Below, in pieces: positions 44,284 through 50,156 of a stretch of DNA of 50,156 nucleotides. A program made the translations under genes and the position numbers. The notes beneath the pieces were generated by a model, which had not been told where the DNA came from, ran no database searches, and saw only the letters and a list, made by a program, of their open reading frames with translations. Numbering within the stretch: position 1 is the stretch's first letter; every line of letters starts with the position of its first letter. Source of the stretch: Clostridia bacterium (GTDB lineage: Bacteria; Bacillota; Clostridia; Oscillospirales; RGIG8002); assembly GCA_017438525.1 (NCBI GenBank), contig JAFRVI010000057.1, positions 1-50,156 on the forward strand, in the 5' to 3' direction.

Positions 44284-44512
44284 CCCCTAATTTGATATTT
44301 TTTCAAAAAATTTTTCGTATTCGGGCGGACGTCGGAAACGCGGCGTTTTTCGCGGTTTCCCCGCGGTTTTCCGCAGAAGCCGCCCTCTTTGGACAATCGA
44401 CGCCCTCCCGCATTTTCCGCCGCGGCGAAACGTCGTTTTTTTCAATCGCCGGAGCATCGGCGCCTCTCAATAATCTACCAATAATTTTTTTGTCGAACGG
44501 GCGTATTTTCTC
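44284..44512. other. Gap between the divergent dcw and hydrogenase promoters
   Basis: Non-coding. It contains AT-rich tracts and GC-rich blocks with repeated CGCGG/CCGCGG words, but no gene, RNA or clear operator was recognised. Confidence 0.6.
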
Positions 44513-44541
44513 TTGCAATTGAGTGTCTGTTTTGGTATAAT
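44513..44541 (+). promoter_or_regulatory. Hydrogenase operon promoter
   Basis: TTGCAA (44513-44518), a 17-base spacer and TATAAT (44536-44541), 53 bp before the first start codon. Confidence 0.8.
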
Positions 44542-44594
44542 ACCTTTGTTTGAGAAAAATTCTCCCCGACAATCACAAGGAGGTCATTCAGACA

Positions 44595-45098
44595 ATGGCA
44601 AACACCATCACCAAAATCCCCTTCAAGGGAACGAAAGAACAGCAGGAAGAGCTCTTCAAGGCAATCGACAGGTACAGCGGCCAGAGCGGCGCCCTGATCC
44701 CCGTCCTGCAGGAAGCGCAGAAGATCTACGGTTATCTGCCCTATGAGGTCCAGAAGATGATCGCCGAGAAGCTGAACGTCTCCATGGAGAAGGTCTACGA
44801 GGTCGTCACCTTCTACGCGCAGTTCTCCCTGCAGCCGCTGGGCGAATACAACATCTCCGTATGTCTCGGCACGGCGTGCTACGTCAAGGGCTCCGGCGAC
44901 ATCTTCGAAAAGCTCAAGGAGAAGCTCGGAGTCGACAACGGCGAATGCACTCCCGACGGCAAGTTCCGTCTGGACGCCTGCCGCTGCGTCGGCGCCTGCG
45001 GCCTCGCCCCCGTTATGACGGTCAACGACGACGTCTACGGACGCCTCACCGTCGATCAGCTTGACGGCATACTCGCCAAGTACGGCTTCGGCAAGTAA
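44595..45098 (+). CDS. hydC: NuoE/HydC-type [2Fe-2S] subunit of an NAD-linked hydrogenase
   Basis: 167 residues from the ATG after AAGGAGG; an ATG 45 bp upstream is not preceded by a site. It has the helical N-terminus ('QKIYGYLPYEVQKMIAEKLN'), 'VVTFYAQFSL', and a thioredoxin-like [2Fe-2S] domain with Cys pairs in CLGTAC and CVGAC. The family passes electrons between flavin and Fe-S subunits; in clostridial HydABC it is part of an electron-bifurcating enzyme. First gene of the operon. Confidence 0.92.
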   Translation: MANTITKIPFKGTKEQQEELFKAIDRYSGQSGALIPVLQEAQKIYGYLPYEVQKMIAEKLNVSMEKVYEVVTFYAQFSLQPLGEYNISVCLGTACYVKGSGDIFEKLKEKLGVDNGECTPDGKFRLDACRCVGACGLAPVMTVNDDVYGRLTVDQLDGILAKYGFGK

Positions 45099-45123
45099 CG
45101 CCTGCACCGAAAGGAAGCGCCAG

Positions 45124-45477
45124 ATGAAAACCTCTACCATTAAGGAGCTGCTCGACGCGGAAGTCATCTGCGGCGAGGAGTGGCTCGACAGAGACGTCTT
45201 TTCCGCCTGCGGAAGCGATATGATGAGCGACGTGCTCGCCTACGTCAAGGACCAGGCGGTCCTGCTGACGGGGCTCGTCAACTCGCAGGTCGTGCGCACC
45301 GCGGAGATGATGGACATGAACTGCATCGTCTTCGTGCGCTCAAAGCGCCCCACCGAAGAGATGGTGGCGCTGGCGAAGGAGGACAAGATCGTCCTGCTCG
45401 CGACCAAAATGCGTATGTACGAGGCCTGCGGCCACCTTTACGAGAACGGGCTGGTCGGCAACAGGGTGAAGCAATGA
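45124..45477 (+). CDS. DRTGG-domain protein, copy 1
   Basis: 117 residues; start after GAAAGGAAG. One alpha/beta DRTGG-type domain, similar to the part found next to HprK kinases and phosphotransacetylases ('VICGEEWLDRDVFSACGSDMMSDVLAYVKDQAVLLTGL' region; 'DMNCIVFVRSKRPTEEM'). The function of the domain is unknown, and a ligand-binding or regulatory role is assumed. Such genes recur beside clostridial hydrogenase genes. Its stop overlaps the next start (ATGA). Confidence 0.8.
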   Translation: MKTSTIKELLDAEVICGEEWLDRDVFSACGSDMMSDVLAYVKDQAVLLTGLVNSQVVRTAEMMDMNCIVFVRSKRPTEEMVALAKEDKIVLLATKMRMYEACGHLYENGLVGNRVKQ

Positions 45478-45899
45478 GCAACGCCATAACCTTCCATTAC
45501 GACGTCGACGGCACCGACTTCACCTCGGCCGGTCAGGCATCGGTGCAGATCAAGAAGAACCTGCGTCAGCTCGGGATCGATCCCGAGATAATCAGGCGCG
45601 TCTCCATCGCAATGTACGAAGGCGAGATCAACATGGTAATCCACGCCCACGGCGGAGCCGCGGACGTGACCGTTTCGCCGGAAGCCGTCGAGATAGTGCT
45701 TTCCGACAACGGCCCCGGCATCGCGGATATAGACCTCGCGATGCAGGAGGGATACTCCACCGCTTCGGACAGCATTCGTTCGCTCGGCTTCGGCGCCGGC
45801 ATGGGGCTGCCAAACATGAAACGCTACACCGACTCGATGGAGATCGACACCGAGCTCGGCAAGGGAACAACGATCACCATGAGAGTCAACATAGGTTGA
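45474..45899 (+). CDS. HATPase-fold ATP-binding protein (anti-sigma-factor-like)
   Basis: 141 residues. GHKL ATP-binding fold like RsbW/SpoIIAB: N box 'YEGEINMVIHAHGG', G1 box SDNGPGIAD, G2 'GFGAGMGLPNMKRYTDS'. There is no dimerisation or sensor domain. Overlap with the DRTGG gene (4 bp) implies coupled synthesis. It may be a kinase or switch protein responding to the hydrogenase sensor encoded next; partners are not known. Confidence 0.88.
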   Translation: MSNAITFHYDVDGTDFTSAGQASVQIKKNLRQLGIDPEIIRRVSIAMYEGEINMVIHAHGGAADVTVSPEAVEIVLSDNGPGIADIDLAMQEGYSTASDSIRSLGFGAGMGLPNMKRYTDSMEIDTELGKGTTITMRVNIG

Positions 45900-45933
45900 T
45901 TCAATAATTACTTCAGGAAAGGAGCAGTGCGGT

Positions 45934-47271
45934 ATGAACGAATACGAACATTCGGTATGCCTCGAGGTCGAGAAGTGCAACGGATGCACGACCTGCCTCA
46001 AGCACTGCCCTACCGAAGCGATACGCATCAAGGACGGCCACGCCGTCATCAACCAGGAACGCTGCATCGACTGCGGCGAATGCATACGCGTCTGCCCCAA
46101 CAAGGCGAAGAAAGCCGTCTGCTCCAAGCTGGACGCGATGGACGGCTTCAAGTGGAAGATCGCGCTGCCCGCGCCGACGCTCTACGGGCAGTTCGACAAC
46201 CTCGACGACGTCGACTACGTCCTCGACGGACTGCTGAAGATCGGCTTCGACGACGTCTTCGAGGTCGCCGCCGCCGCGGAGCTCGTCTCCGCCTACACGC
46301 GGCAGTACCTGCAGACGGAGGGCGTCAAGAAGCCCGCCATCAGCTCCGCCTGCCCCGTCGTGCTGCGCCTTATCGGGCTGCGCTTCCCCTCGCTGAAGGA
46401 CAGCATCATCCACCTGCTCCCGCCGATGGAGGTCGCCGCGCGTCTCGCAAGGGAACGCGCCAAGAAGAGCCACCCCGAGCTGAAGGACGAGGAGATCGGC
46501 GTCTGCTTCATCTCCCCCTGTCCGGCGAAGGCGAGCTACGTCAAAAACGGCTTCGCGGACTACAAGAGCGCCGTCGACGCGGTCGTCTCCATCAGCGACA
46601 TATACTTCCTGCTCATCAACGAGATGAAGCACTCTAAAAACACCGACCAGCTTTCCGAATCCGGCATGATCGGTATCGGCTGGGCGTCCACCGGCGGCGA
46701 AGCGACCGCCCTTTTCAACGACAACTACCTCGCGGCGGACGGGATCGACAACGTCATCCGCATCCTCGACCAGATCGAGAACGGCAACATCCCCCCGCTC
46801 GAGTTCATAGAGCTGAACGCCTGCACCGGCGGCTGCGTCGGCGGCGTTCTGACGATGCAGAACCCCTTCATCGCGAAGGCGCGTCTGCAGACGCTGCGCC
46901 GCTACCTGCCCGTTTCGCGCAACTTCATCGGCAAGAACGGCGAGAAGTACATCCCCGACGGCTACCTCTTCAACGACCTGCCGAAGTACCGCCCGATCTC
47001 CCGCCTGAGCAACGACATGGCCAAGTCCCTGCGTATGATGGCGGATATCCAGAAGCTCCGCGAGGAGCTGCCGGGCATCGACTGCGGCGCCTGCGGAGCG
47101 CCCACCTGCCGCGCCTTCGCGGAGGACGTCGTCAAAGGCAAGACGACGAAGGAAAGCTGCGTCAACCTGCGCGTCGCGCAGCTCGAGAATATGCTCTGCG
47201 GCGGGAACTGCGCCGAATGCGCCGAAGCCGACAAGCCCTCCCTGCCCGACGATTTCCACTCGTTCGACTGA
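45934..47271 (+). CDS. HydS-like putative sensory [FeFe]-hydrogenase without PAS domain
   Basis: 445 residues. Two N-terminal [4Fe-4S] motifs (CNGCTTCLKHCP and CIDCGECIRVCP), then an H-cluster domain with modified signatures: SSACP (canonical TSCCP, proton-relay Cys replaced by Ala), SPCPAK, and NACTGGCVGG. All four H-cluster Cys seem kept. A C-terminal Fe-S domain (DCGACGAPTC) follows near residue 385-395 and the protein ends about 55 residues later, without the PAS domain of classical HydS. The loss of the relay Cys points to H2 sensing rather than fast catalysis. GGAG precedes the ATG. Confidence 0.88.
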   Translation: MNEYEHSVCLEVEKCNGCTTCLKHCPTEAIRIKDGHAVINQERCIDCGECIRVCPNKAKKAVCSKLDAMDGFKWKIALPAPTLYGQFDNLDDVDYVLDGLLKIGFDDVFEVAAAAELVSAYTRQYLQTEGVKKPAISSACPVVLRLIGLRFPSLKDSIIHLLPPMEVAARLARERAKKSHPELKDEEIGVCFISPCPAKASYVKNGFADYKSAVDAVVSISDIYFLLINEMKHSKNTDQLSESGMIGIGWASTGGEATALFNDNYLAADGIDNVIRILDQIENGNIPPLEFIELNACTGGCVGGVLTMQNPFIAKARLQTLRRYLPVSRNFIGKNGEKYIPDGYLFNDLPKYRPISRLSNDMAKSLRMMADIQKLREELPGIDCGACGAPTCRAFAEDVVKGKTTKESCVNLRVAQLENMLCGGNCAECAEADKPSLPDDFHSFD

Positions 47272-47288
47272 TCCGAAAGGACTGCGAT

Positions 47289-47615
47289 ATGACTGTTAAA
47301 GAGTTTTCCGAAAAAAGCGGCTTCGCCCCGATAACGCTGCCCGACGGCGACAGAGAGATCACCGGCGCCTATATCGGCGACCTTCTGAGCTGGGTGATGG
47401 GCAGAGCGACCACCGGCGACGCGTGGATAACGATAATGTCCAACATCAACATCGTCGCCGTCGCCTCCCTCGCGGACGCCGCCTGCGTGATACTCGCCGA
47501 AGGCGTGGAGCTCGACGAAAAGGTCTCCGCCACCGCCGAGGCGAAGGGAGTCAACGTGCTTTCAGCCCCCTGTGGCGCATACGCCGCGGCCTGCAAGCTG
47601 AACGAACTGATATGA
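47289..47615 (+). CDS. DRTGG-domain protein, copy 2
   Basis: 108 residues, distantly similar to the 45124 protein ('GAYIGDLLSWVMGRATTGDAWITIMSNINIVAVASL' region; 'CVILAEGVELDEKV'). The motif itself is degenerate. AAAGGA precedes the ATG. Its stop overlaps the PHP gene start (ATGA). It forms a second DRTGG unit on the other side of the sensor hydrogenase. Confidence 0.78.
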   Translation: MTVKEFSEKSGFAPITLPDGDREITGAYIGDLLSWVMGRATTGDAWITIMSNINIVAVASLADAACVILAEGVELDEKVSATAEAKGVNVLSAPCGAYAAACKLNELI

Positions 47616-48346
47616 ACCGCTATTATTACGACCTGCATATGCACTCCTGCCTCTCGCCCTGCGCCGATAACGAATGCACGCCGGGCAACCTGATCGGGAT
47701 GGGTGTGCTGAACGGGCTGAACATAATGGCGCTGACCGACCACAACACAAGCCGCAACTGCCCCGCCTTCTTCGCGGCGGCGAAGCGGTACGGCATAGTG
47801 CCGATCGCCGGCATGGAGCTGACGACCGCCGAGGACATCCACGCCGTCTTCCTCTTCCGCGAGCTCGAGGCCGCGCTGGAGTTCGACAAACTGGTGGCCT
47901 CGCGCAAGCCGCGCATCCCCAACCGCACGGACATATTCGGCGATCAGTTCATCGTGAACGAAAACGACGAGACGGTCGGCACGGAGGAGTTCTTCCTCTC
48001 CAACGCGACCGATATAACGATAGAAGAAACGCTTCCCCTCGCCCGCGAATACGGCGCGCTCTGCTACCCGGCGCATATCGACCGCGAGGCGAACGGCATA
48101 CTCGCCGTGCTGGGGACGCTGCCGCCGGAGCCCGACTTCGCCTGCGTGGAGATAAACCGCCCGGAGAAGGTCGAAGAGCTCACGCGGCTCCATCACCTCG
48201 AAAGCAAGCATATCATCGTAAGCTCCGACGCCCACTACCTCTGGGACGTCAAGGAGAAACGCGAATATTTTGAGCTCGACGATCAGCCGTACAGCGGCGC
48301 GCTCGTCCGACAGCGCCTCTTCGAGCTTCTGGAGCGTCACAAATGA
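47612..48346 (+). CDS. PHP-domain phosphoesterase
   Basis: 244 residues. Metal-binding PHP motifs: DLHMHSCLSPCADNECTP at the N-terminus, LTDHNTS, 'IAGMELTT', 'CYPAHIDRE' and 'VSSDAHYLWD'. Members are phosphatases or nucleases; the substrate is unknown here. Linked by 4-bp overlaps to both the DRTGG gene before it and the HATPase gene after it, so it probably works with them, for example removing a phosphate in a signalling relay (inference). Confidence 0.87.
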   Translation: MNRYYYDLHMHSCLSPCADNECTPGNLIGMGVLNGLNIMALTDHNTSRNCPAFFAAAKRYGIVPIAGMELTTAEDIHAVFLFRELEAALEFDKLVASRKPRIPNRTDIFGDQFIVNENDETVGTEEFFLSNATDITIEETLPLAREYGALCYPAHIDREANGILAVLGTLPPEPDFACVEINRPEKVEELTRLHHLESKHIIVSSDAHYLWDVKEKREYFELDDQPYSGALVRQRLFELLERHK

Positions 48347-48906
48347 AGGAGCTTTCACTCAACGTACTCGATATAGCGGAGAACTCCGTCAAGGCCGGCG
48401 CGTCGCTGACCGAGATCGAGATCGACGAAACCGACGACGTCCTCGTGCTGACGATAACCGACGACGGCTGCGGAATGAAGCCGGAGACGGTCGCCGTCGT
48501 GACCGACCCCTTCTGCACGAGCCGCACGACCCGCAAGGTCGGTATGGGGCTTCCCCTGCTGAAGCTGGCGGCGGAGCAGACGGGCGGAGAGCTTTCGGTC
48601 GAGTCCCGCTGCGAGGAGGACTTCCCCGACGATCACGGCACGGTCGTCAGGGCGAGCTTCTTCAAAAACCACATCGATTTCACTCCGACGGGAGACCTCG
48701 TTTCCAGCGTCACGACGCTGATACAGGGGCATCCCGACACGGATTTCCTCTTTCGCCACTCCCTGCCCGGCGGTGGAGCCGTCGAGCTCGACACGCGGGA
48801 GCTGCGCGAAGTTCTCGGGGAGGATATCCCCCTCAACAGCTACGAGGTCATAAAATGGATCGAAGGCAGTCTGCGCGAGCAGTACGCCGGAGAACCGACG
48901 GCATAA
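48343..48906 (+). CDS. HATPase-fold ATP-binding protein, second copy
   Basis: 187 residues. GHKL fold: N box 'NVLDIAENSVKAGAS', G1 TDDGCGMKPE, G2 'RKVGMGLPLLKLAAEQTGG'. It resembles the catalytic part of histidine kinases without a phospho-acceptor His domain. It has an extra C-terminal part of about 75 residues ('LFRHSLPGGGAVELDTRELREVLG') missing in the 45474 protein. It overlaps the PHP gene by 4 bp. Confidence 0.85.
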   Translation: MKELSLNVLDIAENSVKAGASLTEIEIDETDDVLVLTITDDGCGMKPETVAVVTDPFCTSRTTRKVGMGLPLLKLAAEQTGGELSVESRCEEDFPDDHGTVVRASFFKNHIDFTPTGDLVSSVTTLIQGHPDTDFLFRHSLPGGGAVELDTRELREVLGEDIPLNSYEVIKWIEGSLREQYAGEPTA

Positions 48907-48929
48907 ATCATTCAGAAAGGAAAAAAGCT

Positions 48930-49301
48930 ATGAAGTCATTGGAAGAACTCAAAGCGATCAGAGACAAGATGAAGGACAAGGTCGTACTGCGCGACGGAGT
49001 CGCGGATATCCGCGTCGTAGTCGGCATGGCCACCTGCGGCATCGCCGCCGGAGCGCGCCCCGTGCTCAACGCCTTCGTCGAGGAGGTCAACAAGGAGGGC
49101 CTCAGCGACAAGGTATCCGTCATCCAGACCGGCTGCATCGGCATCTGCCAGTTCGAGCCCGTCGTCGAAGTCTTCGAGGGCGACAAGGAGAAGATCACCT
49201 ACGTCAAGATGACCGCCGAAAAGGCGAAGCGCGTCGTCGAAGAGCACCTCAAGGGCGGCAAACCCGTCACCGAATACACGATAGCGGCGCACCAGCTCTG
49301 A
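48930..49301 (+). CDS. HndB-like [2Fe-2S] ferredoxin-domain protein
   Basis: 123 residues. Thioredoxin-like ferredoxin fold with Cys36 (VVGMATCGIAAGA) and Cys69/Cys73 (TGCIGICQFEP). Only three Cys are present, whereas the related N-domain of the next protein has four. Similar proteins occur as HndB in NADP-reducing hydrogenases. AAAGGA precedes the ATG. It probably transfers electrons or scaffolds the HydB/HydA complex. Confidence 0.85.
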   Translation: MKSLEELKAIRDKMKDKVVLRDGVADIRVVVGMATCGIAAGARPVLNAFVEEVNKEGLSDKVSVIQTGCIGICQFEPVVEVFEGDKEKITYVKMTAEKAKRVVEEHLKGGKPVTEYTIAAHQL

Positions 49302-49365
49302 CGCGCCGGCTCCGGCGGATGCCGGAATAATCAAACCCGTATTTTAAGAAAGGATGATATACACT

Positions 49366-50156
49366 ATGATTCGTGCACAGGTATTGGTCTGCGGCGGAAC
49401 GGGCTGTACGTCCTCCGGAAGCAAAGCGGTTCGCGAAGCGTTTGAGGAAAGCATAAAGAAGAACGGCCTTTCCGACGAGATCAAGCTCGTACAGACCGGC
49501 TGCTTCGGACTCTGCTCCCTCGGCCCGGTCGTCATCGTCTATCCGGACGGCACCTTCTACAGCCGCGTTGCGGCGGAAGACGTCGAGGAGATCGTGACCG
49601 AGCATCTGCTCAAGGGCAGACCCGTCGAAAGACTCGTCTACAACGACACCGGCAAGGCCGAGGAGATCATGAAGGACGTCGCCCTCAGCGACACCGCCTT
49701 CTACAAATCGCAGGAGCGCGTCGTGCTGAGAAACTGCGGAGTCATCGACCCCGAAAACATCGACGAATACATCGCCATGGACGGCTACGCCGCCCTCGGC
49801 AAGGTCCTCACCGAGATGACCCCCGACGACGTCATCAAGTGCGTCAGCGATTCCGGACTCCGCGGCAGAGGCGGCGGCGGCTTCCCGACCGGCAGAAAGT
49901 GGTCGCTCTGCGCGCCCGTTCAGGCGCCGCAGAAGTACGTCGTCTGCAACGCCGACGAAGGCGACCCGGGCGCGTTCATGGACCGCTCCGTCCTCGAAGG
50001 CGACCCCCACTGCGTTATCGAAGGCATGGCGATCTGCGGCTACGCGATCGGAGCCGACAAGGGCTTCATCTACGTCCGCGCCGAGTACCCCATCGCCGTC
50101 CAGCGCCTGCAGATAGCCATTGACCAGGCCCGTGAATACGGCCTGCTCGGCAAGAA
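49366..50156 (+). CDS. hydB: NuoF/HydB-type flavoprotein subunit of NAD-linked hydrogenase (3' end beyond window)
   Basis: The first 263 residues are present; the frame is open to the edge. An N-terminal thioredoxin-like [2Fe-2S] domain (CGGTGCTSSG, then TGCFGLCSLGP) is followed by the NADH/FMN-binding NuoF fold: 'GLRGRGGGGFPTGRKW' and 'VVCNADEGDPGAFMDR'. In clostridia this subunit oxidises or reduces NAD(H) and bifurcates electrons with ferredoxin. The Fe-S C-terminus and hydA are expected to the right. AAAGGA precedes the ATG. Confidence 0.93.
   Translation, partial: MIRAQVLVCGGTGCTSSGSKAVREAFEESIKKNGLSDEIKLVQTGCFGLCSLGPVVIVYPDGTFYSRVAAEDVEEIVTEHLLKGRPVERLVYNDTGKAEEIMKDVALSDTAFYKSQERVVLRNCGVIDPENIDEYIAMDGYAALGKVLTEMTPDDVIKCVSDSGLRGRGGGGFPTGRKWSLCAPVQAPQKYVVCNADEGDPGAFMDRSVLEGDPHCVIEGMAICGYAIGADKGFIYVRAEYPIAVQRLQIAIDQAREYGLLGK

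Overview
The window looks like a chromosomal piece of a GC-rich Firmicute, most likely a gut Clostridium-class bacterium of the Oscillospirales/Ruminococcaceae type. The reasons are the dcw gene order (mraZ-rsmH-ftsL-PBP-murE-murF-mraY-ftsW-murG-murA-divIB-ftsZ), strong AGGAGG ribosome binding sites, a DAP-type MurE, a clostridial NAD-linked [FeFe]-hydrogenase operon, SipW/TasA-type surface proteins, and palindromic intergenic repeats typical of such genomes. No rRNA, tRNA, CRISPR array, insertion sequence or known riboswitch was recognised. The placement is by family knowledge, not by a search.

Region 1 (1-10.25 kb) is an accessory surface locus. Five exported proteins carry near-identical SipW-dependent signal peptides. 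Three lie on the minus strand behind two tandem ER-type (Ser-His) signal peptidases with coiled-coil tails; two lie on the plus strand and carry beta-helix-like extensions. Between the divergent arms is a 1-kb intergenic region. It holds two identical 33-bp palindromic sites in opposite orientation, 519 bp apart centre to centre, and between them one near-consensus promoter that now points toward the plus-strand arm. This is the best candidate in the window for an undescribed system: an invertible or loop-controlled promoter that chooses between two arms of a SipW-exported fibre/adhesin set. Three MITE-like inverted repeats also occur only here.

Region 2 (10.25-20.5 kb, minus strand) holds a SLOG/YpsA-like protein, a PcrA-type helicase, a YycJ/WalJ-like metallohydrolase, a first MurA, and a 1640-residue alpha-2-macroglobulin-like protein that has lost the thioester. 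Divergent from it is argH (plus strand), with a repeat-rich putative operator between them.

Region 3 (22.1-44.3 kb, minus strand) runs from mraZ down through the division and wall cluster to ftsZ, then galK, obg, mrnC, yitT, yebC, an ABC exporter pair and a trigger-factor-like foldase lipoprotein. The dcw cluster lacks murD, murC, murB and ftsA and has a second MurA in the murB position. A good promoter and abutting 20-bp repeats precede mraZ.

Region 4 (44.5 kb to the right edge, plus strand) is a hydrogenase operon with its own consensus promoter: a NuoE/HydC-type subunit, then a putative sensor cassette (DRTGG, HATPase, HydS-like [FeFe]-hydrogenase without PAS, DRTGG, PHP, HATPase), then an HndB-like ferredoxin and a NuoF/HydB subunit cut by the window edge. 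The catalytic HydA is expected just beyond the edge.
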